From assembly GCA_025677825.1 (NCBI GenBank), contig JAIXMO010000023.1:186001-250000 (forward strand): DNA of 64,000 nucleotides. Reading direction: 5' to 3'. This DNA is from Helicostylum pulchrum. Lineage: Eukaryota > Mucoromycota > Mucoromycetes > Mucorales > Mucoraceae. The number at the start of each line of letters is the position of its first letter. Position 1 is the first letter of the stretch. The position numbers and the translations under genes were made by a program. Of the stretch, positions 34,005 through 45,648 are shown one piece after another. The notes beneath the pieces were generated by a model that was given only the letters and a program-made list of their open reading frames with translations, made no database searches and was not told the DNA's origin.

Positions 34005-37000
34005 TTAAAAGGTTTCGTTTTGGTTAGGACACTTGTTTGTAAAATGAAGCCCAAATTCTTCACAATTTTCACAATACTTGATAAAAAATAAAAAGTAAGA
34101 AATTAAAAACGTTAAACTTCACCCAAAAGAATTAACTTACAGGTCGTTCTAATTCAGTATTATGCTTATCAATAGAAACGGCTTTACAACTAATCAAATC
34201 ATGACCACTAATTTCACATATTTCACAATAACTGGTACTAGTTTCCGACTTTTTCTGTGGTGGTGTTGCTGGTGTTGTTGTTGTTGTGGTAGTGGGTGAA
34301 TATACTTGTCGGTCTTCTTTAGCATCTTGAACTTCCAACAGTAATTTCTTTACTTGTTTACGCTCTTTCTCAAGCGCTTCTTCTAAATCAGCCTCTTTAA
34401 AGATCTTGGACTCAATTAGACTCTCGAGTTCAGAGATATCTCTATTCAGCATACCGATCTGACGCTTTTGTTCTTTTTCAGTGTGCTCGCCTTTTTCTTT
34501 CATCTTTCTTAGCTCTGTAGCGTGCTCGACTAGAATTTTTTCAAATTTCTTTTGGTTTTGTTGCAAGATACTAGCGATCTTTTCGTCCTGCGACATGTCG
34601 CCACTGAGGATCATCTTGGTGGCGTCGTCTTGAGTTACTTGACCGTGAAGTTTCTCAACTTCTTCCATTAGTTTCAAGCATTCCATTTCGGTTTGTTTAT
34701 GCACTTCTTCCAGCTTGGCATGTCCTTTGCTCAATTTCTTGTTCTCGGTCTTGAGGGTGGCGATCAAGTGCTGGTACTGGCTGAGGTCTTGGTTGGCTTG
34801 TTCAGCTTGCTCCTTTTGCTTTACCAGCATGGCGTTTTGAGCTTGCAGTTTTTCAATTTCGCTTCTAAAAGTTTCTACTTCCAGCTGGTACTGTGTATGG
34901 TCAACTACCACAGTGCTCTGTTTTTGCTGGTCGGCTAATTCGCGTTCAACCTTTTCTTTGGACTCAGTCAGCCTACGAAGCTCACCCTCAGTCTTCTTTT
35001 GACTTTCAACCGCAGCGCGAACTTCGTCCAAGTATTTGGTACGTGAGGCCAACTGCTGATCAAAGTCCACTTGCAATCTACTCAACTGCTCCTCCAATTT
35101 CAGCTTTTCTTTAGTGATTCTCTCAGTGTCTTTGGACTGATCTTTCAAGATTTCAGTTTCGACTTTAAGCGCTTCGTGGCTGATTTTCTCGTGCTCCAGT
35201 AGGTCGATTTGGTCCGTGAGCCGCTTACGCTCGCTTTCCCAGACGTCTTTTAAGATGGCGTGTTTTTCCTCGGTTTCCACGTTCATGATCAGCTGGTCGA
35301 TTTCTTGCTTTAGGGTTTCGATAGTGGATTGCAGGTTTTCGCGGCGGTGTGCGTGGTCTTCAAACTGAGAGGCTCTTTCTTTTTTCATCTCTTCAATAGT
35401 AGATTCGTACGCTTCAATTGCGTCTAGCCCAGCTTTACGCAAGTCTTCTCGCTCCAGTTCTAGTGACGCGACTTTTCGACGCTCGTCAGCTAAACTGGCA
35501 TTGATGGCTTCACGGTCCACGCGGTTCATCTCGACCGAACTTTCGTACAGCTCGATACTCTCCATGCCTGCTCGCTTCAGCTCGTCTACAGAATCTTGAA
35601 GTTGGCTAATACGGTCCCTGTACTCGCCGGCGGCGGTGTTTTCTTTGGCGTATTTTTCCTTGAGCTGATTTAACTCTGTTTTGAGCTTGTCAAAGGACTC
35701 CTTGGAGTTACAGTCTTGATGATCCAACCACTTGGTTTCAACGTCTTTGAGCTCGACCAAGAGCCTGTCTTTTTCGCGGCAGTGGCGTTCAGCGTCTGCT
35801 TTGATGCGACGGATCTCGCGCTCCTTTTCTTCAACAGAGTTGCGGTGGGTCTCCACTTGCTCAGACAGCGTAGCTAAAAACATGTCCTTTGCACGCGCGG
35901 TGTCGCGTAACGAGCTCATCTTTTCATGCACTTCCTCCATCTCCATTTCAAGCTGCATTTGACGGTCCCCAGCATCGCTATCAGAGCCCGGTTGAAAGTA
36001 CTGTTGGTGGTGTTGCGTAGATGGAGACATTTGGGATTGAAGAGACTTGTTCTTTTCTAAAAGTAAGCGTTCACCAGCTTGTGCAGCAGCAGTGGCAGCT
36101 TCGGCTTCAGCGATTTTGCTCTCAAGCTCGTGCACGCGGTGCTCAGCAAGCGATTTTTGCTTACGCACAGTGCTCATTTCAAACTGAGACTTGTCTCGTT
36201 CTGTTGTCAGCGATACTTGTTCGGCCTCCAGGTCCAGGACCTTTGTTTCTAACCGTTGGATAGCTTGCTGCAACTCAGTGTTCTGTTTACCTAAAGTCTT
36301 TTGCTCAGTCTCATGCAGGTCCTTGATCTCTTGCACAATAGTTTTATGACCCTGTAACGTAAATGTGTCTTGCTGACCACTACCACCATCTTTTCGGTTC
36401 AACACAATCGACCGTTCCAGAATTTGCTCAGCGGTTTTATTCTGCGTGTTTTCAAGCTTCAAAAACTTGTTTTCAGCTTCAAGCACTTCAACACGTAACT
36501 GCAGTTGCTGTAACCGCATCACAGTTTCGTCTGGTGCTTGTGCAATAGCTTCACCAAGCACACGCTCCAATCGTTCTTCAGGGGACTCTAGTGACGACGA
36601 CGTGGAGGAAGAAGAAGGTTGCACGTGCGTGGTCAGGGATTTGGAAAGTGCCAAGTTCTCTGGTATAGGTGTGTCGGTGATCAACATGTCGTCAGATGAA
36701 GAAAGGATGCTGTCGTGGTAATCGTCGTCGGTGTTGATACTGTGGTTGTTGGTAGGTGTCATGGCCGGGGACGGAATACCTCGGTTGTAGTGAGTGGGTG
36801 TCGGAGATTGAACCAACGGTTGAGACCTACGCAGGCTGTTGCGGTTGTTGCCTGTAGTAGGGGAGGTTAATGGGGTGTTTAAAGAAGAAGAAGAGTTGGA
36901 GCGAACGGAAAATGTACGGGGTGGTGGTGCTTGAACAAGTTGGTTTGCGGTCATACCAATATATCGTGCGGCTCGTGAGCCTGAGGTGATCAGTGAAAGA

Positions 37001-37584
37001 GAGGTACGATTGTTAACAGGCGGAGACAGTGAGCGTACGGAATCGGAGTCACCGTCCAATGGAGACAGTTTTGAAGCTAATACGAAAAGACCAGTATTTG
37101 CAGGACAAGAAAAATATCGTACGCTAAAAATGTTGTTAGAAATTTTGTTAAGGTTTTTTTTTTTTTTTGTGTAGTGTGTTTATGCGCATTACCCTTTTAC
37201 GGATCCATCATTTTTACCGGAACCTACAATATCTAACTGAATACCAGCCCAGTATCCTTCTTTAAATTCAGCTTCGCCTAAAAATTTTAAGGTGCCTACG
37301 ATGCCCATGGAGTCTACAGCGACACGTTCATTGATAATAAAGGAGGAGTTGGAGTTTGAGATGATAGAGGATCGCGGAGTGTTTGGTACGGAAAAGTTAT
37401 GGTGGTCTGCAACAAATGAACGTGAACGTGCTTTGGTGGATTTCGATAGTTTAGGTAAAGGTGGGACGTTTTCTGGTATGGTCTTTCGCTTTCTTAGATC
37501 AAGAGAGGGTTGTCTGGATAGTCTTCGCTGTGTGGGAATAGTACTCACGGCTATTCCTCCTGATGTTGTTGGTAATCTAGACAT
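34005..37584 (-). CDS. CLIP-170 family microtubule plus-end tracking protein
   Basis: 1148 aa; exons 37193-37584, 34141-37123, 34005-34076 (minus). Order: basic Ser-rich head; one CAP-Gly domain split by intron 1 (INERVAVDSMGIVGTLKFLG, GYWAGIQLD, GSGKNDGSVKGVRYFSC, NTGLFVLASKL; about 80-155); Ser/Pro linker; about 800 residues of coiled coil with repeated ESxxELYESS/DAIEAYEST units; two C-terminal zinc knuckles (YCEICEISGHDLISC and YCENCEEFGLHFTNKCP). CAP-Gly binds EEY/EB1 tails at growing microtubule ends and the knuckles bind dynactin or LIS1 in animals. Yeast Bik1 and fission yeast Tip1 are the fungal counterparts; two knuckles, as here, are the animal-like state. The second knuckle is on its own small exon, so alternative splicing could remove it. 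Confidence 0.93.
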
Positions 37585-38973
37585 TTTTTTAATAGAGATG
37601 GTGAGAGAGAAGAAGAGAAAAATTAATTTAAAAGAGAGAGAATTTATTTTAGCTTGTGATACGAAAATAAATAAAAGGTCTTTCCCCTTTTTTTTTTTTT
37701 TTTTTGTAATAGAACACAAATCACGCGGAAATCAATCCGCAATTATAATCAAATTATTTAAATTGTATTGTCTTTTTTGCACTCTCTCTTTTTGTCAAGC
37801 ATTCGTTATATAAAACTTTTTTAATCAAACCCGTTTTTTTTTTTTAGGTTGTAAGTGGCGTGCAAAAAAAGAAAAATATGATTAGCATTCTCCAAAGTCC
37901 AGACGAAATTGTAATAAAATATCTTAATCTGTTACACTAAGCTTTTTTTTATTTTAACCATCTTTATTTTATTTTATTTTTTTCCCTTTTTTTTTTTTAT
38001 TTATTGTATTGACAACAACGATAAGAAAGTAAAAAAGAAGATGTAAAATGGGCTTTTGAGGGAAAAAGAAAGCAAAAAGGTAGGGTAGTAACCAAGTTGC
38101 ATAAGTAACCTTAATTCGCTGCTAAAAAAAAAAGATGGGTTTTTAGCGTGTGAGAGAGGGGAAAAAAGATCGCAAGTTTAAAATGAACGGGTAACAATCC
38201 AGTAAGAACTTCCAGGGCGAAAAAGTATCTTGTTCTGCTTTATGCTGATAAATTGAACGAATCATCAGACGTACAAAATTTAGTATTTCGTTACACATTT
38301 ATCCCTTAATCGAAGCTCAAAATGACGTTAGAGTAAGTTCTGCATCATATGCTGTGATTCAGTTGGGTTTACATGAATCTATTGTTCCTCCAAAACGTTT
38401 TGGCTGCTCTCTCCAATCAGACAAAAGACTGCTGACCAAGGTTTTTGTTGCGTGTAAAATAAATTAGTAGTGTTTGGATTATTTCAAGGTCAGCCTTTTT
38501 TTTTTTTTTTTTTATAGTGACGGTAAAGCTTTCTAAAGGGATTTTTTTGCGTATGTAGTAGTAGTAGGTGTAGAATGATGCCAACACATATTACAAATAT
38601 ACATAATAAAAATGTAAACAGTTAACTTTTTATTTTTTTTGCGTTGTTTATTTATAGCCTAAATTGCGGAAGACGAATTAAAAAAGCTGATTTTCTCTTT
38701 CCTGACCCAACAAGCCCTCATGTTTCTCCACGCAAACACCAATTAAAATGTTTTAAATAGTTTATAATACAAATATACATGTCTCTGATTTCTTTTTTGT
38801 TCACCTATAAAAAAGCAAAACTTTTTTTTTTTTTTTTGCTGTTCTTCTTCTCTTTACTTTATTATTTTTTTTAGAAAAGTACAATATAATCTTTCTCTCA
38901 AGACTCTCTTGTTTACTCGAACTTCCCCTCCTCTTCCTTTCTCCTCCTTTTGAACAAACTATACAAAAACCCA

Positions 38974-39004
<31 letters not shown>

Positions 39005-39032
39005 AAAACTAAAAAAAACCATTAAAAAAGAA
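37585..39032. other. 1.4 kb divergent promoter region
   Basis: Between CLIP-170 (-) and the Edc1/PNRC-like gene (+). Very rich in T and A runs, including an A23-type run near 38972-38997. A less biased patch at about 38200-38470 might be transcribed, but I found no tRNA or snoRNA hallmarks that hold up. Nothing else. Confidence 0.4.
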
Positions 39033-39682
39033 ATGTCTGCTCGTAACGTATCTGTAAAAATCAACAACAATCATAAGCAAGCTTATAACAATTTTGCCAC
39101 CAGTGCTACTACTAGCAAGACTAACAATTTTGCCACTACTACTAGCAAGTCTGTTGCTTCTTCTAAATCCAAGAATAATCATACCATTCAACAACCCAAG
39201 AAGAAATATGGTCGTAAAAATAAAAAATCGGCTGTAGTTGAAGACGATACCTCTTCTTCATCATCATCATCATCTTCATCTGAAGAAGAACAACAACAAC
39301 AACAACAACAACATACTAGAAATCACTATAAATATAAAAGGTAATTAATTAATTTATTTATTTGGAAAGGAGATTGTGACCTAATTTTATATTGTATTTT
39401 ATTAGCCAATTTGTTGATCAAGTCTACGCTGGACCTACATTTAACAATGCTCCTGCTCCCAGTGCACTTCCTATCCCTGCTTTTAATGCCCGTGGTTCTC
39501 CTATTAATTATCCTCAACCACTCTATCATTCTGTAAATCCTTCCCTCCAACAACAATCTTTGGATCTTATGAATCTGATTACTCCTCAAAAAGTAATTAC
39601 TGCTTATGAACTTGAAAAGACCAATTTGGCACTTTCTGAAATTCAACGTGGTCTTCGTTCTATGCTCAAGATTGAATCCTAA
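39033..39682 (+). CDS. Edc1/PNRC-like mRNA decapping activator
   Basis: 194 aa in two exons (39033-39340, 39406-39682). Basic Asn/Ser/Thr/Lys-rich N-terminus with Ser and Gln runs. The conserved core in exon 2, YAGPTFNNAPAPSALPIPAF, matches the PNRC/Edc1 short linear motif in which the Leu-Pro-x-Pro part binds the EVH1 domain of Dcp1 and the N-terminal YAG part touches Dcp2. A C-terminal helix (NLITPQKVITAYELEKTNLALSEI) follows. By family, it stimulates decapping of mRNA in P-bodies. It sits in the same window as LSM1 and a PAM2 protein, but not adjacent. The 3' flank is extremely A-rich, then T-rich. Confidence 0.7.
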
Positions 39683-40774
39683 AGAAGAACAAAACTAAAA
39701 AAAACAAACACACTAAAAAAAACACTACAAAAAAAAAAAAAATCAAAAAACCAACAACAAAAAACTACTAAAAAAAAAAATAACAACAACAAAAAAAAAA
39801 AATCCGAGGAACAAGAAAATAACAGAAACAAACAACTCTTTTTCAATTTTGATCACTTTCTTAAAAAAGAAATACAAGCAAGCTGCTTTATTTTTTTTTG
39901 ATTAACGGAGAAAACAAGAACAAATACCCAATTTTTATTCTTACTGCTTCTCAACAACTTCATCTCCCAACCCCTTTTTTTATTCACTCCCTTTTTTTTT
40001 TTGTACATTTTCTCTCTCTCTCTTCAACCTTGTGTTTGTATATTATTTTTTTCTTGTATATTTTGCTTTTTTTTTCTTTTTTCCTCCCTTTTTTCATTTT
40101 CGCATCTCTCTCTCTCTCTCCCTCCCTTATTATTCCATATTTTTTTTTTCTTTAATTTTTTTTGATTTTTTTTTTTTTCTACTTTTCTATTTTTCTTTTT
40201 TTTCTGTTTCAGTCGATTATTTGTTTAGACTATTTTTTGCAAAAAGAAAAAAGATTCCCTCCTCATCCCTTCCCTCTACTTCACCTTTTTTTTTAAAAAA
40301 AAAAAGAAAAAAGCTCAATTTTGATCTCTTTTTTTGTATTTTTTTTTTGCTTTTTTTTTGGCTTTTTTTTTTTTAATAAATCATCTCACTTTTTTGTTTT
40401 CTGATTAAATTTTCTGACTCTTTTCTTTTTGGTAAAGATCTTGACGATCCATGCCGGACCGGACGACGAAGTGCGGAGTTGTCATTCTTTTTGTATGCAG
40501 ATTGTGTACGACATTTTTAAAGCAGCATTTGACGACATTCTTTTTATAGTAGCACTCATGCTGCTTCATCACGTACAGCAGAAAAAAAAAAGGTTGGGGT
40601 TAAAAGAGTGTTTCATAAAACTTGTTGTTGTCTCGCTCTTGTTACGTACAAAAAAAAAAAGTTCCCGTGATAGAGATAGCACATATAGCATTCAGCTGAT
40701 ATACACTCTCCTTAAATAAGTGGGTTTTATTTGTGCGCCACTTCTTTTTCTTTTTCTCTCTCTTTATAATTATT
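39683..40774. other. 1.1 kb with asymmetric A-rich then T-rich blocks
   Basis: From 39690 to about 39880 the plus strand is A-rich with AAC units; from about 39890 to 40420 it is nearly pure T with C/T stretches. A short patch at 40435-40520 is far more GC-rich (GGACCGGACGACGAAG) than its surroundings and stands out. A pyrimidine tract (40741-40765) precedes the next ATG. No gene seen. Confidence 0.45.
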
Positions 40775-41203
40775 ATGTTAGCGGAAACTACAGTTTTAAA
40801 ACGAAAAAGAAAAGTAAACTTGCAAAGTTTACCAGGAGCTTGGATAGATGATGAACAGCAGGAAAAAGAAGAAACGAGTTGTGATCAAGATATCGAACTA
40901 TTAAAGCAAACGATTGCTAATCTTCGTAAAGAAAAGCAAAAACTAGAAGAAACAAATGATATTGTAAAAAAGAGTATTCAGATTGTTGCAAGGAAAAGGT
41001 TAATCGCTCAAAAGAAGAACTTGCTGCTGTCGTCAGATACTAGTAGTGAAGAAGAAGATGAAGAGGATATATATGTTGTAGTTCCAAATGATTCTATGCC
41101 TTCGCAAGAAGAAATGAACGCAGCTGGTCTTGACGGTTGGGAATGGATATCTGCATACACACTCACTGAGATTTTCGGTTCTTTAAAAGCCAATGGGGTT
41201 TGA
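40775..41203 (+). CDS. 142-aa coiled-coil orphan
   Basis: Single exon, start at the first ATG after a C/T tract. Basic start LKRKRKVNLQSLPG (possible nuclear signal), a Glu/Lys heptad helix (DIELLKQTIANLRKEKQKL...), basic ARKRLIAQKKN, an acidic Ser stretch SSEEEDEEDIYVVV and a hydrophobic C-terminus GLDGWEWISAYTLTEIFGS. I do not recognise the family. The basic-helix-acidic order would fit a nuclear protein, possibly a small regulator. Confidence 0.5.
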   Translation: MLAETTVLKRKRKVNLQSLPGAWIDDEQQEKEETSCDQDIELLKQTIANLRKEKQKLEETNDIVKKSIQIVARKRLIAQKKNLLLSSDTSSEEEDEEDIYVVVPNDSMPSQEEMNAAGLDGWEWISAYTLTEIFGSLKANGV

Positions 41204-41378
41204 GTATTTTGTTCACCGCACGTGTGCCAAAAATATTAATAAAAAAAAATCAGCATGATTATCATCATTTATACAGTCACGATTATTGTGATTTGTTATT
41301 TTCATCCTCCACTTTTTTTTTTTTTTTGCTCTCTTTTTTTTCTCTCTCTTTGTTGTTATTGTATTTAAAAAAAAAAGA

Positions 41379-42608
41379 ATGTCTTCATCTCAAAGTCAAA
41401 ATAGTATGTTTAGACAACAACAACACTTGTATAGGTCTGCTCATTATTTAGCAAAGTCTAAAACACCTACTTTATATACACCTCCTTCTAACGATGGAAG
41501 TACAAAAGGTAAAGAAAAAAAAAAGGAGACGAAAAAAAAGAAAAAAAGGTAGCTTACGATTATCAAAAAAAAGGTCGTAAAAGACGTGCTTCTTATGAAG
41601 ACGAAGAAATGACCAGTAGTGAAACAATTGACTACAAACCAGCCATACTACAACAACAACCGCAGCAGCAGTATAGAGAAGATAATATATTACACACAAC
41701 CAAACGTAATCGTATGAGTTTAAAGAAGGAGTTTCCAATCAGTAAACTACTAGGTAAAAAAAAAAAAAAAAAAAAAAAAAGAAAAGATAAATTGTGTGTT
41801 TTTTATATGCATTAATGTTCTTATCTATATAAATTACAAGCTACATTGGATAAGGATAAATTGATCGAATTAATTAATGATCTAGTGGATTCGAACCCAC
41901 ATTTAAAGACAGAAGTGGATGCATTTATACCGCCACCTACCACACAATCTATCTCACTTGTCATTGCAAATCTAGAAAAGAAGTTGCAAGAGAGTTTTCC
42001 GTTCAATAAGACTTTAGCTAGAGATGATTACAGCTACAACCGAGTTAAACCTGCTCTAATAGACATTGTGGTTAGTAAAATGTCGTTGGATTTTAATTGA
42101 AAAATATTTTTAAAATTGTTGTCGTATAGAATGCTTTGTTAGAATACGCTGAACATTTCACTTGTTCACCAGACGAATTTCCAACAACGATATTTTCGTA
42201 CCTTCATTTTGCCACCAGTGTAGCTAACCGTTTACCAACATGGGACAACGAAGGTACATACGTATTTTAAAACTAAAGCGAGTAAGAAACTAACCTTTTA
42301 ATGTAGCGCATAACCAAATAAAGAGGGATTTATATACCGAACTAATAAACTATTGGAAAAAAGCGATCGATATTGCATCATCGAAATTAGACCAAGGCAA
42401 GATATTTGGACAACAAGTAGTGACAGAGTGGGCAAAAGAGTACGGTAAAATTACCAAAAAAAATAACAAAAAAGGTTTTTCTAACCTTTTTTTTTTTTTC
42501 TTTAGACTTGCGCAGCATGATGCAGAGACTCACGGTCTGTTCAGTGAAGTTGTACAAAAGTTTACAGAACGTTTAGGTTGGATCATTGGTCTGACAGCAA
42601 CTAAATAA
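41379..42608 (+). CDS. Cut8/Sts1 nuclear proteasome tethering factor
   Basis: 306 aa; exons 41379-41508, 41553-41753, 41841-42070, 42130-42253, 42307-42439, 42506-42608. Cut8 (Sts1 in yeast) holds the 26S proteasome at the nucleus and is itself short-lived. A basic N-terminal segment with KKGRKRRAS and KRNRMSLKKEF is the nuclear-import/ubiquitylation region. The helical core reads KDKLIELINDLVDSNPHL, NALLEYAEHFTCSPDEFP, YLHFATSVANRLPTWDN, RDLYTELINYWKKAIDIA and VVQKFTERLGWIIGLT, in the order known for Cut8. Exon 5 uses donor GTACGG at 42440, chosen because it alone keeps frame into LAQHDAETHG. Confidence 0.88.
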
Positions 42609-42670
42609 CTGTTTTGACGTTTTAAAAGCAAGCGAAAATAAAAATCTTTTTTTTTTTTTTTTTGTGGTAG

Positions 42671-42715
42671 TACCATTGGCAGTTGTACCATTGGCAGTTG
42701 TACTATTGGCAGTTG
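42671..42715. repeat. Three tandem 15-bp repeats each holding a CCAAT box
   Basis: Units 42671-42685, 42686-42700 and 42701-42715 read TACCATTGGCAGTTG with one change in the third. Each carries ATTGG, the reverse complement of CCAAT, the site of the heterotrimeric HAP/NF-Y complex. They lie 63 nt after the Cut8 stop and about 115-160 nt before the first ATG of the WC-2-like gene. Confidence 0.7.
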
Positions 42716-42829
42716 TAAAAAGGAACCGGAGAAGATGTATATGTCATCCCACTTTTTTTTTTAAAAAAAAAAAGGCCTGGGCGTTTTAACTTGATGTTTT
42801 AAACACGAAAACCTTCTGATTTGTAACAA

Positions 42830-44463
42830 ATGACGATATATTTAGCACAGTCTCAAAAAAAGTGTGTTTTTTTTACGCCTCTTTCTCTCCCTTTTTTTTT
42901 TTTTACAAGACAATTACAAGCTTTACATGTCAGTCGCATCTTGTTTTTGGGCTTTACTTTCCCTTGAAAAGTTTGAATACATTTACTTGCCTGACTATAT
43001 AACTGACACTCAAATAGCACTTGGTAAAACTCCAGCTGATATTCTGTTATGTCAATCTCTGTTACAGTTTATTCATCCAGATGAGTTTGCTTTGGCTAAA
43101 ACTGACTTGATGAATTTTACACGAATAAAGACTTTAGCTGGAGCTGTTACAAGGTATTTTTTTTTTTTTTTTTTTTTTGAAAAAATAAAATTTCTTATAT
43201 ATTATTTTTAAGGTGTCGTTTAAAAAGTATCAAGTCAACCATTTATCAAGAATACGGACACGACAGAAATACGGCAAGTACTGCGGGAGTGTACATGTGT
43301 GTGTGTGTGTTGTTTACTAAAGTGTGACTTGTTGTTTAATTAGAAGGAAGAGTGGGTGATTACAGATGTAGTCATGTATACAGCTACCAACAATACCATC
43401 TTGACTTTCTTTCATAGTCATGAACTAGGTAACGTATAACACAAAAAAAAAAGAACAATTGGATAAAGATAATCGTTATATTTAAATATGTACAATAGAA
43501 AACCCTAATGATTACATTAAGTAGATAACGATAATACGACTTGTTGTGGTAGTCGCCAAGTTTTAAACGTAAGTATTTTTACTCTTTTGTATAGTGTGGA
43601 TAATTAACAAACACACACGCACAGGAACCAAGTACATTACAGAATCTATTGAATGCAACAACATTGGAAGACCCTATTCGAATCTTTCAAATATACGATA
43701 CCCAAACCAAACAATTAATTATATCATGGCCTGGTTGCTTAGATGATACAATTACAAAACTCGCTACGCTATTGACGGAAAAAGAAATGGATAAACGTAT
43801 GGAATACCCGCTGCTGAAAACAGACACTGCTTGTACACATCATTCGCATTCGAGCTCACACCAAATATTAGACCCGTTTGGACTGTGTCAGATCGAGCGC
43901 ATCATTATCACGTACGGCAGTTTGACGTTTAGTTCGTTTCAGTTCACTCCCGTTATAGAAAACAGTACAAGTACCTATCATCATTACATGTACATGACTC
44001 CACATAACTACCAAGAGTAAATGTCTTTTCTTTTTTTTTTTACTTTCGTACAAACATCATTAATTTTTTTGATTTTGTAGTTTTAAACGTAAATCAAATA
44101 TCAATGATATTTTAAATAATCCGACAAGTTCTGCATGTTTATTAAATACAACTTACTCACCTGCGAAAAAGTACTCGGAAGAAACAAAGTCTCCGTTACC
44201 TAAAGCGTGGAGAGGAAGGTTTGGTGCGTATGAAAAAAAGTGTGAAAATTGTCAAACAAGTACAAGTCCTGAATGGCGTAAAGGACCTACTGGACATAAA
44301 ACGTAAATATTTATATATTATTGTCCCCTCTTGTTATTTTAACCTAGTATATTATAGATTATGTAATGCGTGTGGTCTACGTTATGCTAGATTAATTGCG
44401 AAACATGAAAGATTACAAGGTCCAAAAGAAGAAGAGATTTCGCTTTTGAGATTCAAGAAGTAA
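42830..44463 (+). CDS. White-Collar-2-like PAS and GATA zinc-finger transcription factor
   Basis: Exons from 42910-43153, 43213-about 43288, 43344-43428, 43522-43568, 43625-44016, 44081-44302 and 44358-44463, with a short proposed first exon from ATG 42830. Start and the junction near 43288/43344 are uncertain. A PAS domain occupies the first 130 residues (FEYIYLPDYITDTQIALGKT, LLQFIHPDEFALAKTDL, EEWVITDVVMY, TILTFFHSHEL). The C-terminal GATA finger is CENCQTSTSPEWRKGPTGHK followed by TLCNACGLRYARLIAK, with the four cysteines and the WRKGP loop specific to WC-2/plant-like GATA fingers. By family, it pairs with a WC-1 photoreceptor in blue-light signalling. It has no LOV Cys motif itself. A tandem CCAAT repeat lies upstream. 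Confidence 0.85.
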
Positions 44464-44546
44464 TAATACCACACATTAAAATAAAAATATTATTTACAAA
44501 CTAAGGGGTCTTTTCTTTTTTATTATTTTTATTGTGTTTTTTTTTT

Positions 44547-44924
44547 TTACTTCTTCTTGTTAGAAGCACGCTTGCCTTGACCTACACACACACAAATTAT
44601 TAAATATCTCTCTTACTCTATGTCGTATTTTTTTTTTTTTTGTTACTTACCCTTCTTGGGTGCACCCTTTCCTCTTCTCTTTCTTCTAGCGATTTCATCA
44701 AGTCGTTCCTTCTCTTCTAAATCAACAAGCCCAAGTTGAGGATACAAGGCTTGAATGTCACGAAAGTGAATCAATTTTTGTGGATTGTAACTGGTTAAAC
44801 CGGGTCCAATTAATCGTTGTCTCAACACTTTGTTTCCGGTACGTGCGCACGTTGGGTTATACACATTGGAAAAGACCTTGCAAGATAATTGTGTCAGTTG
44901 TGCTAATCTCGACGGTTGACTCAT
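44547..44924 (-). CDS. MRPS33: Mitochondrial small-subunit ribosomal protein mS33
   Basis: 102 aa; exons 44651-44924 and 44547-44581 (minus). Small basic protein of the mitoribosome small subunit (Rsm27 in yeast). Features: LSCKVFSNVYNP near the N-terminus, KVLRQRLIGP, ...YPQLGLVDLEEKERLDEI, and a conserved basic end RRKRRGKGAPKKGQGKRA. Length matches the family (about 100 aa). No distinct presequence, which is normal for this protein. Ends 83 nt from the stop of the convergent WC-2-like gene. Confidence 0.88.
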
Positions 44925-45648
44925 TTGTTAATTGTCCTTTCCAAAAAAAAAAAAAAAGGGACAAAAAAAAAATGAGTGTCTTTTTTTTTTTATTGACCCC
45001 CGGGCGTAAAAGTGACCTTTCTTTTTTTTTTTTTGTGTATTCCAAGCTCAGTTTTTTGAACGAATGTGTACCTATGCAAAAAGACTTTATTAATAAGAAA
45101 AGGTTCTGTACATAACGCTACGTATACATAGAATTTATTCAAGGACTAGGAGCAATTCCAGTTAAAAAGCCTGGACCATGATTCTAACATTTGATTCTTG
45201 TTGACAGTTTCTTATCATGAATGGTTCCCTTTCACTACTTTTCTTGAATGTATTTTTAAAAAGTCGATACCATTGATATATCCGTCTAACTAGCTGGTCA
45301 GGGACCCTCTGTGATGGCCGTCTTTTCATTTGAGTCGTTCCCGGAATGATAATTTCAATGTGGGGAATTTTTTTAGTGCACGTTCTTCTATAATATTTTG
45401 AATAGCTTCTTATAAACTCTCTATATAACGAGTTTGATTTAAGGGTGGATTTTTCACCGTGTGTCTTTCCAGGATGATTGTGAATGTTTGCATGAATTTT
45501 TTTTTTTTTGGGTTACTCTTTACACTAAAAACACATGTGCATATACTTTTTTTTAACTTTTTTTATTATTATAACTATAAAATCGGGATATATACAAACA
45601 GAAAACAAGAAAATAAACCTTTTTTTTTTTTTCTCTCTTTTTTGATTT
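44925..45648. other. Spacer with an uncharacterised open frame on the minus strand
   Basis: Holds the MRPS33 promoter and T runs. On the minus strand one frame is open from about 45512 down to a stop at 45162, about 116 codons, without an ATG in its first half (first Met at about residue 62: MKRRPSQRVPDQLVRRIYQW). It is basic and helical-looking and has no recognised domain. It could be a relic of a larger gene or element. Confidence 0.35.

Noticed and set aside
34693..36721. Series of plus-strand frames
   Set aside because: Antisense shadows of the CLIP-170 coiled coil.
38320..38470. Possible box C/D snoRNA (ATGACGT ... CTGA)
   Set aside because: No terminal stem and weak C box; not separable from chance.
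40429..40719. 96-codon plus-strand frame after the T-rich block
   Set aside because: No ATG in good context, composition shifts inside it, and no conserved features; treated as spacer.
41884..41900. tRNA T-arm-like sequence GGATTCGAACCC (minus strand reads GGTTCGAATCC)
   Set aside because: It lies inside a well-supported Cut8 coding exon, the 5-bp stem does not pair, and no other tRNA arms are in reach.
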